From contig NZ_LT635549.1 in the NCBI RefSeq assembly GCF_900120155.1, forward strand, positions 868,001 through 932,000: 64,000 bases of DNA. The letters are read 5' to 3'. Origin of the DNA: Clostridium sp. Marseille-P3244. GTDB taxonomy: Bacteria; Bacillota; Clostridia; Lachnospirales; Lachnospiraceae. Under the pieces are notes generated by a model. It made no database searches. It saw nothing but the letters and a program-made list of their open reading frames with translations, and had not been told where the DNA came from. Below, in pieces: positions 49,683 to 59,113 of the stretch; positions within the stretch are counted from its first letter, which is position 1; every line of letters starts with the position of its first letter. The position numbers were made by a program, and so were the translations under genes.

Positions 49683-51197
49683 ATGAAATATTCAGTCAGA
49701 AAGCAGATGACAGTTGTCTTTATCGGGCTGTTTGTGTTTATCCTTGGCGCAGTGCTGATCATCAATACGGGATTTTTGGGGAGTTATTATCTTTCTCATA
49801 AGTCAAAGGATTTGATCAGGACCTATAATGAGATCGACCGGCTGATCCAGGAGGATGGTCTGACAGATGAAGAGGCGATGGAGGGGATTCTTCTCCGGAC
49901 AGAAAGGTCGAATACGGATCTTGTCGTAGTTAACACAAGCGGCAATGCGATCTTGTCTACTCTAAGCAGAGATGATCCACGATTTAAAGAGATGATGATC
50001 AGAGGACTTCTTGGTTTATCTGTGATAAGTCCGGAAAAGGTGATCAGTGAAAATGACAATTATACGATATACTGGACGGACAATCAGGGAGACAGCGGAA
50101 ATGTGGAATATCTGAAAATGTGGGGACGTTTTTCGGACGGTTCCTGGTTTGTTATGCAGAGCCCTCTGGCGAGTATCCGGGAGAGCGCTTCTCTGGCAAA
50201 CAGATTTCTGATTTATCTTGGCGGGCTCGGGATCATTCTCGGGGGAGTCCTCGTATGGCTCTTTTCCCGCCGTTTTACCCGGCCGGTCATGGAACTGGCA
50301 CGATTGTCGCAGGAGATGGCAAACCTGAATTTTGACGCTAAATATAAGGGAAGAGGATGCGACGAAATCGGGATCCTGGGGAGCAATTTTAACAGAATGT
50401 CAGCACAGCTGGAAAAGACAATATCCGAGCTGAAGAGTGCCAATAATGAACTTCAGAAGGATATTGAGCAAAAGGAAAAGGTAGAAAAAATGAGAAATGA
50501 GTTCCTGGGGAACGTTTCCCATGAACTGAAGACACCGATTGCTTTGATCCAGGGGTATGCGGAGGGCCTGAAGGAAGGAATCAACGATGATCCGGAAAGC
50601 CGGGAATTTTACTGCGATGTGATCATGGATGAAGCGGGGAAAATGAATCAGATGGTCAAGAACCTTCTGACGCTGAATCAGCTGGAATTCGGTTCAGATG
50701 AAGTGCAGTTTGAAAGATTTGATATTGTAAGACTTGTCCGGGGGGTGATCGCCAGCTGCGATATACTTGTGCAGCAGGTGGAAGCTGAAGTCGACCTGAT
50801 TTCAGATGAATGTGTTTATGTATGGGCGGATGAATTCAAGACAGAGCAGGTAGTGAGAAATTATTTGACCAACGCGATCCATCATGTAGAAAATGAAAAG
50901 AGGATCGAAGTAAGGATCATAAAGAAAGAAGATACCGTCCGTGTATCTGTATTCAACAGCGGGAAACCCATTCCTGAAGAAGATATTCCCAGATTGTGGG
51001 ATAAGTTCTATAAAGTGGACAAAGCGCATACAAGAGAATATGGAGGAAATGGAATCGGGCTGTCCATCGTAAAGGCGATCATGGAATCTTTCCGGCAAAA
51101 ATACGGAGTGGAAAATTTTGACAACGGAGTGTCTTTCTGGTTTGAACTTGACGCTAAAACAGATAACATTCTTGGAGCGGCAGAGGGACAGGCGTGA
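49683..51197 (+). CDS. Membrane sensor histidine kinase
   Basis: A 504-residue kinase. Two membrane helices (about 8-30 and 176-196) flank an extracytoplasmic sensor domain of about 140 residues; then a HAMP linker (about 197-250), phosphoacceptor His in NVSHELKTPIALIQG, and the ATPase with N-box NYLTNAIHH, G1 box LWDKFYKVDKAH and G2 GGNGIGLSIVK. The stimulus is unknown. Partner of the preceding regulator. Confidence 0.94.
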   Translation: MKYSVRKQMTVVFIGLFVFILGAVLIINTGFLGSYYLSHKSKDLIRTYNEIDRLIQEDGLTDEEAMEGILLRTERSNTDLVVVNTSGNAILSTLSRDDPRFKEMMIRGLLGLSVISPEKVISENDNYTIYWTDNQGDSGNVEYLKMWGRFSDGSWFVMQSPLASIRESASLANRFLIYLGGLGIILGGVLVWLFSRRFTRPVMELARLSQEMANLNFDAKYKGRGCDEIGILGSNFNRMSAQLEKTISELKSANNELQKDIEQKEKVEKMRNEFLGNVSHELKTPIALIQGYAEGLKEGINDDPESREFYCDVIMDEAGKMNQMVKNLLTLNQLEFGSDEVQFERFDIVRLVRGVIASCDILVQQVEAEVDLISDECVYVWADEFKTEQVVRNYLTNAIHHVENEKRIEVRIIKKEDTVRVSVFNSGKPIPEEDIPRLWDKFYKVDKAHTREYGGNGIGLSIVKAIMESFRQKYGVENFDNGVSFWFELDAKTDNILGAAEGQA

Positions 51198-51388
51198 GTC
51201 TGCGTAGGAATTACTTCTTTACATTAACGCGAAAATACGGTAAAATTCAACTATTATAAACTAGTCTGAAGGCATACGGCATGCCGGCTGGCAGCAGCGG
51301 CTGTTGCGTATGCCTTATATGTGTATACGCTCTTGGGAAAGCGCCGGTTGCAGTCCGGGAAGAAGAAAAAGGATGGGAGGAAGAAGGA

Positions 51389-52789
51389 ATGTATGAAAAA
51401 ATTTTTGCGGTCGTACAGTCTGTGGACGATTTTGTCTGGGGTTGGGGGATGATCTGTCTCCTCCTGGGTACACATCTGTTTCTGACGATTCGCACCGGCT
51501 TTATCCAGAAAAAGACGATTACAAAAGGGATTCCCCTTTCTGTAGCTAAAGAAGAAGGAGCAGAAGGGGAAGTCAGTCAGTTTGGCGCTCTGACGACAGC
51601 GCTCGCCTCCACGATCGGTACGGGGAATATCATTGGTGTGGGCACAGCGATCGCCCTTGGGGGTCCCGGGGCAGTGCTGTGGTGCTGGCTGACCGGAGTG
51701 TTCGGTATTGCGACCAAATATGCGGAGTCTCTGATTGCTGTGAAATATCGTGTGAAGACGGAAGACGGACGTATGCAGGGGGGAGCGATGTATGCTCTGG
51801 AACGAGGCCTGAATATGAAATGGCTGGGGATTATTTTCGCCGTTTTTGCCGGGTTTGCTTCCTTTGGGATCGGATGCGCCACCCAGGTGAACGCGATTGC
51901 CGAGGTCTGTAATAAGAATCTGGGGATACAGCCCTGGATCGTGGGGATCATCATTGCCGTATTAACGGCGTTTGTCATATTCGGCGGGATTAAAACGATC
52001 GCCAGTGTGTGTGAGAGGCTGGTGCCTTTTATGGCGGTTTTTTATGTGGCAGGCTGTCTGATCATTCTGTTTATGAACCGCGATTTTGTTATTCCTGCCG
52101 TTACGACGATCTGTAAGCTTGCATTTGCCGATGAGAAGGCGGTTGTAGGAGGTCTTATCGGCGGAGGCCTTAGAGCCGCGATCCAGTATGGAGTGGCCAG
52201 AGGGCTCTTTTCCAATGAATCCGGAATGGGTTCGGCACCTATCGCGGCAGCCGCGGCGAAGACAAGAAATCCGGTGCGTCAGGCGCTGGTATCCTCTACC
52301 GGGACTTTTTGGGACACAGTGGTAGTCTGTCTGATGACAGGACTTGTCCTTGTCACTACTATGATGAAGAATCCACAGATCGCAGCAGCCCAGATCACGG
52401 ACGGAGGAGAATTGACAACTCTCGCGTTTGATCAGATCCCATATCTGGGGCCGCTTATTCTTGTTGTGGGTATTATTTCCTTTGCCTATTCCACGATTCT
52501 TGGCTGGGCATATTATGGAGAACGCTGCGTCGAGTATTTCGCGGGGAAAAAGGGACTGTTTCCCTACAGGGTGCTGTATGTGGCAGTGGCGCTGATCGCT
52601 CCGGTTCTTGCGCTGGATCTGGTCTGGAAGATCGCGGATATTCTTAATGCCTTGATGGCAATCCCTAATCTCATCGCGGTACTCCTTTTATCACCGGTCA
52701 TTGTAAAAGAGACAAGGAAATATATACATAATCTGGATGCTGTGGATGATACGCCGGTTCCGGTTGTAAAGACAGGCGTAAGAAAATAA
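51389..52789 (+). CDS. AGCS-family sodium/alanine (glycine) symporter
   Basis: A 466-residue membrane transporter with about 10-11 helices and family motifs GTGNIIGVGTAIALGGPGAV, VARGLFSNESGMGSAPIAA and TWGGKTFG-like FAYSTILGWAYYGERCVEYF. It takes up alanine or glycine with Na+. ATG 51389 has GAGGAAGAAGGA just upstream. hisH follows by 43 bases. Confidence 0.93.
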   Translation: MYEKIFAVVQSVDDFVWGWGMICLLLGTHLFLTIRTGFIQKKTITKGIPLSVAKEEGAEGEVSQFGALTTALASTIGTGNIIGVGTAIALGGPGAVLWCWLTGVFGIATKYAESLIAVKYRVKTEDGRMQGGAMYALERGLNMKWLGIIFAVFAGFASFGIGCATQVNAIAEVCNKNLGIQPWIVGIIIAVLTAFVIFGGIKTIASVCERLVPFMAVFYVAGCLIILFMNRDFVIPAVTTICKLAFADEKAVVGGLIGGGLRAAIQYGVARGLFSNESGMGSAPIAAAAAKTRNPVRQALVSSTGTFWDTVVVCLMTGLVLVTTMMKNPQIAAAQITDGGELTTLAFDQIPYLGPLILVVGIISFAYSTILGWAYYGERCVEYFAGKKGLFPYRVLYVAVALIAPVLALDLVWKIADILNALMAIPNLIAVLLLSPVIVKETRKYIHNLDAVDDTPVPVVKTGVRK

Positions 52790-52832
52790 CAGAACGGGCC
52801 GGGAGGCAGTGACAATAGGAGCAGGGATAAAG

Positions 52833-53438
52833 ATGATAGCAATAATTGATTATGATGCCGGAAATATTAAAAGTGTGGAGAAAGCTCTTCTGCTGTTGGG
52901 ACAGGATGTGAAGATCACCGGGGATGGCAACGAGATCTTAAAGGCAGATAAAGTTGTACTTCCGGGAGTGGGAGCTTTTGGCGACGCGATGAGGAATATA
53001 AAAGACAGGGGCCTGGAGAGAGTGATCCGGGAAGTTGCGGAGAAGGGGACTCCTTTTCTGGGGATCTGCTTAGGGCTCCAGCTGCTTTTTGAGTGCAGCG
53101 CTGAGGCTCCGGGGGTGAAAGGCCTGGGAATTCTAAAAGGAGAAATTTTAAAAATACCGGAACAAAAAGGACTTAAGATTCCTCATATGGGGTGGAATTC
53201 ACTGCATCTGGAAAATAGTGGAAGACTTTTTCAGGGAATAAAAGAAGGATCATATGTATATTTTGTTCATTCATATTATCTGAAAGCGGCGGATGAAAAA
53301 ATTGTAAAAGCATCTACAGAATACGGGACACACATTCATGCGTCTGTGGAGCAGGGCAATGTATTTGCCTGTCAGTTTCATCCTGAAAAAAGCAGTGATG
53401 TGGGACTGGCGATACTACGTAATTTTGTGGAGCTGTAA
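52833..53438 (+). CDS. hisH: Imidazole glycerol phosphate synthase, glutaminase subunit
   Basis: A 201-residue class-I glutamine amidotransferase that supplies ammonia to HisF. Nucleophile elbow [12 protein letters not shown] holds Cys80, and the catalytic His and Glu are in [17 protein letters not shown] is typical of HisH. The start at 52833 gives the usual N-terminus [17 protein letters not shown]. hisF follows after 23 bases, and the rest of the histidine pathway is not present here. Confidence 0.95.
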   Translation: MIAIIDYDAGNIKSVEKALLLLGQDVKITGDGNEILKADKVVLPGVGAFGDAMRNIKDRGLERVIREVAEKGTPFLGICLGLQLLFECSAEAPGVKGLGILKGEILKIPEQKGLKIPHMGWNSLHLENSGRLFQGIKEGSYVYFVHSYYLKAADEKIVKASTEYGTHIHASVEQGNVFACQFHPEKSSDVGLAILRNFVEL

Positions 53439-53461
53439 GAAGAGTTCTGAGGAGAAACGTT

Positions 53462-54223
53462 ATGCTGACAAAGAGAATTATCCCCTGTCTGGATGTAAAT
53501 GACGGCAGAGTGGTTAAGGGTGTCAATTTTGTGGACTTAAAGGACGCCGGCGATCCTGTAGCGATCGCAAAAGCCTATGATAAAGCCGGGGCGGATGAAC
53601 TGGTGTTTTTGGATATTACGGCTTCTTCGGATAACAGAAGGACCGTGGCCGATATGGTGAGAAAAGTTGCGGAGTGCGTGTTTATCCCGTTTACTGTGGG
53701 TGGGGGAATCCGTACGGTGGATGATTTCCGGGCCATCCTGAGAGAAGGAGCGGACAAAGTTTCCATTAATTCATCCGCGATCAATACACCAGAACTGATC
53801 CGACAGGCGGCGGACAAGTTTGGGAGCCAGTGTGTTGTGGTTGCCATTGACGCAAAGAGGAGAGCGGACGGATCAGGATGGAATATCTATAAAAATGGCG
53901 GACGGATCGACACAGGACTGGACGCTGTAGAGTGGGCCAGACACGTGGAGAAGCTGGGAGCCGGGGAAATACTGCTTACCAGCATGGACTGCGATGGGAC
54001 AAAGGCAGGGTACGACCTGGAACTGACCCGGGAGATCGCAGAGAACATCTCTATTCCCGTAATCGCCTCCGGCGGTGCCGGACGACTCGAACATTTTAAA
54101 GATGCCCTGACGGTGGGAAAGGCGGATGCGGCGCTGGCTGCATCCCTGTTCCACTATAAAGAACTGGAGATCCGACAGGTGAAAGAGTATCTGCGAGAAG
54201 AAGGCGTGGCAGTTAGAATGTGA
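53462..54223 (+). CDS. hisF: Imidazole glycerol phosphate synthase, cyclase subunit
   Basis: A 253-residue (βα)8-barrel enzyme forming IGP and AICAR. Catalytic Asp residues are in [14 protein letters not shown] and [28 protein letters not shown], with phosphate loops [11 protein letters not shown] and [25 protein letters not shown] precedes the start. Coupled physically to HisH as heterodimer. Confidence 0.96.
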   Translation: MLTKRIIPCLDVNDGRVVKGVNFVDLKDAGDPVAIAKAYDKAGADELVFLDITASSDNRRTVADMVRKVAECVFIPFTVGGGIRTVDDFRAILREGADKVSINSSAINTPELIRQAADKFGSQCVVVAIDAKRRADGSGWNIYKNGGRIDTGLDAVEWARHVEKLGAGEILLTSMDCDGTKAGYDLELTREIAENISIPVIASGGAGRLEHFKDALTVGKADAALAASLFHYKELEIRQVKEYLREEGVAVRM

Positions 54224-54236
54224 AAAAAGTGTGAAC

Positions 54237-54276
54237 GGGGACGTGTACCTTTTAAAAAGTGCCTGTCCCCTTTTTA
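54237..54276. repeat. Degenerate GTGTACC-type hairpin/terminator after hisF
   Basis: GGGGACGTGTACCTTTT and AAAAGTGCCTGTCCCC pair imperfectly and are followed by TTTTTA. A diverged member of the same family as 25975-26029 and 59077-59113. Confidence 0.75.
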
Positions 54277-54307
54277 AAGAATATTCAGACAATAAAGGAG
54301 ATCAGCG

Positions 54308-54976
54308 ATGGCCGGGTTAGATGGAGACTGGTATGAGGCCCTGAAGGGTGAATTTTCGAAATCTTATTACAGGAAACTTTTTGAGACGGTAAATCAGGAA
54401 TACAGGACAAGGAGGATTTTCCCTCCGGCGGAGGATATTTTTAATGCTTTTCATCTGACGCCGCTTAAGGATGTGAAGGTAGTGATCCTGGGACAGGATC
54501 CGTATCATAACAACGGGCAGGCGCACGGGCTGTGTTTTTCTGTCAGGAAGGGCGTAGAGATCCCGCCTTCCCTTGTAAATATTTATCAGGAACTTCATGA
54601 TGATCTGGGCTGTACGATCCCGAGTCATGGATGCCTGACAAAATGGGCGGAGCAGGGGGTGCTCCTGTTGAATACGGTCCTTACGGTGAGGGCTCACCAG
54701 GCAAATTCGCATCGTGAGATCGGCTGGGAAGAGTTTACAGACGCGGCGATCAAGGTTTTGAATGAGCAGGACAGGCCTATCGTGTTTATTCTGTGGGGCG
54801 GCCCCGCGCAGAGGAAGAGATTTATGCTGAATAATCCCAAACATTTAATCCTTATGGCTCCGCACCCTAGCCCGCTGTCCGCTTTCCGGGGATTTTTCGG
54901 CAGCAGGCCGTTCAGCCAGACAAATGAATTCTTGGAAAGCCATGGGGTCAGCCCGATCGACTGGCAGATTGAATAG
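54308..54976 (+). CDS. ung: Uracil-DNA glycosylase
   Basis: A 222-residue family-1 enzyme that removes uracil from DNA. Water-activating motif GQDPYHNNGQAHG near residue 60 and the DNA-intercalation motif HPSPLSAFRGFFG near 185 are complete. AAAGGAGATCAGCG precedes the start. Confidence 0.97.
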   Translation: MAGLDGDWYEALKGEFSKSYYRKLFETVNQEYRTRRIFPPAEDIFNAFHLTPLKDVKVVILGQDPYHNNGQAHGLCFSVRKGVEIPPSLVNIYQELHDDLGCTIPSHGCLTKWAEQGVLLLNTVLTVRAHQANSHREIGWEEFTDAAIKVLNEQDRPIVFILWGGPAQRKRFMLNNPKHLILMAPHPSPLSAFRGFFGSRPFSQTNEFLESHGVSPIDWQIE

Positions 54977-55019
54977 CAATGGTGTCATAAGAAATATTCG
55001 AACGGTACAGAAAAATTTC

Positions 55020-55048
55020 TTGCATTTTGATAAAAACAGCGGTATAAT
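55020..55048 (+). promoter_or_regulatory. Promoter of tRNA-Gly(CCC)
   Basis: TTGCAT, 17 bases, TATAAT, ending 15 bases before the tRNA. Confidence 0.75.
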
Positions 55049-55063
55049 CTTTTCGTGCCGAAT

Positions 55064-55134
55064 GCAGATGTAGTTCATCGGTAGAACACCAGCTTCCCAA
55101 GCTGGGGAGGCGGGTTCGATTCCCGTCATCTGCT
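55064..55134 (+). tRNA. tRNA-Gly (anticodon CCC)
   Basis: Acceptor GCAGATG/CATCTGC, anticodon stem CCAGC/GCTGG with loop TTCCCAA, T-loop TTCGATT. CCA not encoded. Reads GGG. Confidence 0.95.
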
Positions 55135-55143
55135 TGTGATTTT

Positions 55144-55183
55144 CCCGGAAATGCTGAAAACACAGCATTTCCGGGTATTTTTT
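55144..55183 (+). terminator. Terminator after tRNA-Gly(CCC)
   Basis: CCCGGAAATGCTG (55144-55156) pairs perfectly with 55163-55175, followed by TATTTTTTA. Confidence 0.9.
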
Positions 55184-55207
55184 ATTCAAAAGAGAAGGGA
55201 AAACTTT

Positions 55208-56296
55208 ATGATTCTTTTTGGTACGGAGCACCTGGAACTGTTCAATTATATCATTCACCATTTCCTTCAGATAGAAATATTCGAGGGAAGACAGGATGCC
55301 TCAGAGGCAGATGATATGGCGGTTGGGGATGCCATCGAGGTTTTCATGCCTAAATATTTGTTCCGGGAACAGTATGCCAGATGTGTGCAGGTCTTCCGTC
55401 AGTTGTTTTACTGGACAGAGGATGAGTTCTGCCATGAGATGGGAGCGCTTCATGAAGTGGCATTATATGGATTTTTGAAATATATGTCCGATCTAAGGGA
55501 AGATACAGAAGATTTCGACAGTATTTATTTTGACGAGAAAAGCCGCAGACTTATCCAGGAAGCAGCCCGGTGGGATGTCCGGGAGGACGGTGAGGCTACG
55601 TTGGAAGAAGCAATGGAGCTTTATTACAATATATGGAACTATCCGGATCTGATCCTGGAAGATGAAGACTTTCAGGTAATACCGGCTCTGTATAACAGAA
55701 GGATCAAAGGAGATCCTTCTATGGAAAACTTTCTGGGGATCAACATAGACTATTTTTTTGATATTCTTCCTGTGGATATCCAGAAAAAATACAGGACCGG
55801 ATGCATTACACTGACCGGAGAGATAGAGAGGCTGCTTGCTTATATTCAGGACCGGATCAGCCATGGGAGCCTTTACCGGCTGTTCTGGGAAAACGGGAAA
55901 CCTGTAAATGAAGGGAAGATTCAGGTGATCCTGGAAAATATCATGGATGCTTATTTTCACGGTCAGGAGATCGACATCACAAGAGAAGCTCTGCTGGGGA
56001 CCGGACAGGTAGATTTTAAACTTTACCGGGATCACGGGGAAGACGGGAAGATACTGATCGAGATCAAAAAGGCGGACAGCCCCGCTCTGAGAAAAGGCTA
56101 TGAGAAGCAGCTGACAGAATATATGCTTTCGTCCAGATATAAAAATTCATTTTATCTGATCGCGTGTTTCACGGATGAAGAATATGAACGGGCGGACCGG
56201 TTTATCAGAGAGCACATTTATACGGACACAGTCCAGCTGTACATCAATATAGCCGTGCTAGACCTGCGTATCCGGAAGACGGCGTCAAAAATGTAA
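55208..56296 (+). CDS. Hypothetical protein with C-terminal PD-(D/E)XK nuclease-like domain
   Basis: A 362-residue cytoplasmic protein. Residues 1-240 are acidic and helical without a recognised domain (EDTEDFDSIYFDEKSR). The C-terminal 110 residues show a PD-(D/E)XK pattern: GTGQVDFKLYRD (Asp), ILIEIKKAD (Glu-x-Lys) and a following helix with conserved Gln in YEKQLTEYM. This resembles the nuclease-like domain in uncharacterised proteins. The start at 55208 has AAGGG upstream. It stands alone; no methyltransferase or defence partner is adjacent, so its role is unknown. Confidence 0.65.
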   Translation: MILFGTEHLELFNYIIHHFLQIEIFEGRQDASEADDMAVGDAIEVFMPKYLFREQYARCVQVFRQLFYWTEDEFCHEMGALHEVALYGFLKYMSDLREDTEDFDSIYFDEKSRRLIQEAARWDVREDGEATLEEAMELYYNIWNYPDLILEDEDFQVIPALYNRRIKGDPSMENFLGINIDYFFDILPVDIQKKYRTGCITLTGEIERLLAYIQDRISHGSLYRLFWENGKPVNEGKIQVILENIMDAYFHGQEIDITREALLGTGQVDFKLYRDHGEDGKILIEIKKADSPALRKGYEKQLTEYMLSSRYKNSFYLIACFTDEEYERADRFIREHIYTDTVQLYINIAVLDLRIRKTASKM

Positions 56297-56341
56297 GCAG
56301 GGCCGTCTCCGGGACATTTCTGTAAATATGCGCATCACTGT

Positions 56342-56605
56342 TTATTCCTCGATCACCTGGATCTCCAGATAATCAAAATCGATGGAATCAACGAAATTGT
56401 CCTGGTAGAACCTGGCTTTGGCATGCCTTTTGAATTCGGCAATAGTGGAATCAAGCCAGATGGGCTTGCTTAGATCAAATTCATAGCAGATCTGATCCAG
56501 CGCATTAAATATTTTATGGGTGCGGGTATCATCCGTGCTGTCACAGATGACGGTGTCCCTGAGCATCCGATTGTCCTTAAATTCTTTACCCCATAAACGA
56601 AACAT
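56342..56605 (-). CDS. Conserved-looking small hypothetical protein
   Basis: An 87-residue protein (MFRLWGKEFKDNRMLRDTVI start) with no known domain; mixed charge, no signal or membrane segment. ATG 56605 is chosen because AAGGAG lies seven bases upstream on the minus strand; an upstream ATG at 56623 lacks one. It converges with the nuclease-like gene. Function unknown. Confidence 0.7.
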   Translation of the reverse strand: MFRLWGKEFKDNRMLRDTVICDSTDDTRTHKIFNALDQICYEFDLSKPIWLDSTIAEFKRHAKARFYQDNFVDSIDFDYLEIQVIEE

Positions 56606-56726
56606 AGGTCTACTCCTTTCCATGCAGCTATTCTAACACAGAAGAGAAAAAGGGAAAAGTGATTTCTTCCATTGCCGGGAAAGACACTTTTTGATATAGT
56701 GTTAAAGGACGGGAGGTAGATGGGAA

Positions 56727-57173
56727 ATGATCAGACTTTGTACAGAGGCAGACAAAGAGCCCCTGACAGACTATTTGAAGGATGAGCCATATGGCAGGGC
56801 GATCGCGGCAGCTATAGAAGAATTTGGCCTGGACGTCCGGTTTCAGACAGTGTATTTGGATGAAGCCCTCAAGGAAGAAGGCGAATGTGAGAAGGAGATC
56901 CGCGGGGTCTATCTTTGGATGTACAATAACCTTCTCCTCTATTCGAAAGAAAATCAGATTGAGATTGATTTCCTGGAACAGATGATGGGGATACAGGCGC
57001 CGGAAAGGGTGGCGGGCAGGAAAGATAATGTGGATATTGTCAGCTGGCTTCTTACGGATTATCATATGGAAACAGGGAATACACTGCCGGAGATCACCGG
57101 GGAAAACGGAAAAACGGTGGAGTGCCTGGACAGGCGGGAACACGAAGGAGAATGGGCAGTACTAACCAGATAA
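56727..57173 (+). CDS. Possible N-terminal half of a GNAT-type acetyltransferase (truncated)
   Basis: A 148-residue protein. MIRLCTEADKEPLTDYL and the GVYLWMYNNLLLYS segment resemble the N-terminal part of some Firmicutes GNAT-domain acetyltransferases, but the acetyl-CoA-binding half does not follow; the frame stops 13 bases before the EIIC gene. GGGAGGTAGATGGGAA supplies a ribosome site. It may be a remnant or a free-standing domain. The assignment is tentative. Confidence 0.45.
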   Translation: MIRLCTEADKEPLTDYLKDEPYGRAIAAAIEEFGLDVRFQTVYLDEALKEEGECEKEIRGVYLWMYNNLLLYSKENQIEIDFLEQMMGIQAPERVAGRKDNVDIVSWLLTDYHMETGNTLPEITGENGKTVECLDRREHEGEWAVLTR

Positions 57174-57186
57174 AGGGGAAAATATT

Positions 57187-58242
57187 ATGAAAAAGTTTTT
57201 GGACAGGATATTTATTGAGGGATTAAGTGGTATGGCGCAGGGCCTTTTTGCCACATTGATCATCGGTACAATTATTCAGCAGATCGGTACTTTTATCGGA
57301 GGAAACGCCGGGGATCTGATCTATACTCTGGGGAAAGTGGCCGCCGGACTGACCGGCGCGGGCATCGGCGTTGGAGTGGGAAGAAAGCTTGACGCCGGGC
57401 ATCTTGTGATCGTATCCGCCGCGGTGGTCGGGATCGTGGGAGCATTCGCGGGTGATCTTCTGTCAGGGGACATCCTTGTAGATGGAAATCTTGTTCTGTC
57501 GGGCCCGGGAGAACCTCTGGGAGCTTTTGTGGCCGCTTATATTGCCATTGAAATCGGAATCCTGATATCCGGCAGGACGAAACTGGATATTATACTGACC
57601 CCGCTTGTATGTATCGGGATCGGCTCTGCGGTAGGACTGCTGGTAGGCCCTCCGATATCGGGATTTATGACATGGCTGGGGTCACTGATCAACTGGGGGA
57701 CAGAGCAGCAGCCTTTCCTGATGGGGATTGTTGTATCTGTGCTGATGGGAATGATCCTCACGCTTCCGATCAGTTCGGCGGCTCTGGGCGTGATCCTGAA
57801 TCTGTCAGGTCTGGCGGCAGGAGCGGCAACGGTAGGGTGCTGCTGCAACATGATCGGGTTCGCCGTGGCCAGCTGGCGTGAGAATAAATTCGGCGGATTT
57901 CTGGCTCAGGGGATTGGGACGTCTATGCTGCAGGTGCCCAATATCGTGCGGCATCCTCAGATCTGGCTTCCGGCGATCCTGTCCAGCGCCATTTTGGGAC
58001 CGTTAGGCACGATGGTGTTCCATATGACCAACAATGCCACCGGCTCCGGGATGGGAACCGCGGGCTTGGTCGGCCCTCTGATGACATGGCAGGTTATGAC
58101 CCAGACGGAACCCGGGACAATCGTACTGCTCAAGATTATTCTGATCCAGTTTGTACTTCCGGCGGTGGTGACACTTCTTATTTCAGAATTTATGAGAAAG
58201 AAGAGATGGATCCATCCTGGAGATATGAAACTGGAACTGTAA
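57187..58242 (+). CDS. PTS EIIC-like membrane protein (PTS_EIIC_2 type)
   Basis: A 351-residue membrane protein with about nine hydrophobic segments and Gly-rich transport-like motifs (GLTGAGIGVGVGRKLDAGHL, LTLPISSAALGVILNLSGLA, HMTNNATGSGMGTAGLVGPL). Such proteins are annotated as sugar PTS permeases, but no EIIA, EIIB or sugar gene is near, so the substrate and even PTS coupling are open. It follows the GNAT-like gene by 13 bases. Confidence 0.8.
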   Translation: MKKFLDRIFIEGLSGMAQGLFATLIIGTIIQQIGTFIGGNAGDLIYTLGKVAAGLTGAGIGVGVGRKLDAGHLVIVSAAVVGIVGAFAGDLLSGDILVDGNLVLSGPGEPLGAFVAAYIAIEIGILISGRTKLDIILTPLVCIGIGSAVGLLVGPPISGFMTWLGSLINWGTEQQPFLMGIVVSVLMGMILTLPISSAALGVILNLSGLAAGAATVGCCCNMIGFAVASWRENKFGGFLAQGIGTSMLQVPNIVRHPQIWLPAILSSAILGPLGTMVFHMTNNATGSGMGTAGLVGPLMTWQVMTQTEPGTIVLLKIILIQFVLPAVVTLLISEFMRKKRWIHPGDMKLEL

Positions 58243-58332
58243 AAAATCATAAAAAAAGAGTGAACTCTGTGACAGAGTACACAAAAAATGATATACTAAA
58301 CAAAACGAAACAACCAATGGGGGATATCCGCG

Positions 58333-59070
58333 ATGAAAGGTGAACAACAGGTGGAGGCTGCATTGAAGAGCTACGAGGATGTCGACAGTTGGAAAACAGT
58401 TATATTTCTATATAATGCAGCTTTAAAAGAGGTTGGCACAAAGCTGGAGATCCTGAATGACGAATTCCAGCATGTGCATCAGTATAACCCGATCGAGCAT
58501 ATCAAGACAAGGATCAAGACGCCGGAGAGTATTGTAAAGAAGCTGAAACGATATGGTTATGAGGCTTCTATTGAAAATATGGTACGTTACATAAATGATA
58601 TCGCCGGGGTACGCCTGATCTGCTCTTTCACGTCAGATATCTATCGTCTGGCTGAAATGATAGGAAATCAGAGCGACCTGAAAGTGATCTCCATCAAGGA
58701 TTATATAAAGAATCCCAAGGAAAGCGGCTATAAAAGTTATCATATGCTCGTATCTGTTCCGATTTTTTTGTCTGACAGTGTAGTTGATACAAAGGTAGAG
58801 ATACAGATACGGACCATTGCCATGGATTTCTGGGCAAGCCTGGAACATAAGATTTATTACAAGTTCGAAGGGAACGCGCCGGATTATATCAGCAGGGATC
58901 TACAGGAGTGTGCCAAGATGGTGTCTGAACTGGATGAGAAGATGCTGTCACTTAATGAGGCGATCCAGGAGTGTATCATTCACGACGAAAGACAGGATAA
59001 TATGGATGATGTTCTGGATAATGTGATCGGGAACAGAAAAGAACAAAATCAGTTACAGAAGATAAAATAG
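58333..59070 (+). CDS. Small alarmone (p)ppGpp synthetase (RelA/SpoT domain)
   Basis: A 245-residue single-domain GTP pyrophosphokinase. Synthetase motifs are RIKTPESIVKKLKRYG, IAGVRLICSFTSDIY, SGYKSYHMLVSVP and EIQIRTIAMDFWASLEHKIY. There is no HD hydrolase or TGS/ACT regulatory domain, as in the YjbM/YwaC group. It raises ppGpp in stress. The start at 58333 is weakly supported by GGGGATATCCGCG upstream. Confidence 0.92.
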   Translation: MKGEQQVEAALKSYEDVDSWKTVIFLYNAALKEVGTKLEILNDEFQHVHQYNPIEHIKTRIKTPESIVKKLKRYGYEASIENMVRYINDIAGVRLICSFTSDIYRLAEMIGNQSDLKVISIKDYIKNPKESGYKSYHMLVSVPIFLSDSVVDTKVEIQIRTIAMDFWASLEHKIYYKFEGNAPDYISRDLQECAKMVSELDEKMLSLNEAIQECIIHDERQDNMDDVLDNVIGNRKEQNQLQKIK

Positions 59071-59076
59071 AAAATG

Positions 59077-59113
59077 GGGACAGGTACCTTTTAAAAAGTA
59101 CCTGTCCCTTTTT
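59077..59113. repeat. GGGACAGGTACC palindrome serving as terminator and stop-codon source
   Basis: GGGACAGGTAC (59077-59087) pairs perfectly with GTACCTGTCCC (59098-59108), followed by TTTTT on the plus strand. The TAA stop of the minus-strand methyltransferase is inside the loop. Relatives at 25975 and 54237. Confidence 0.88.
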
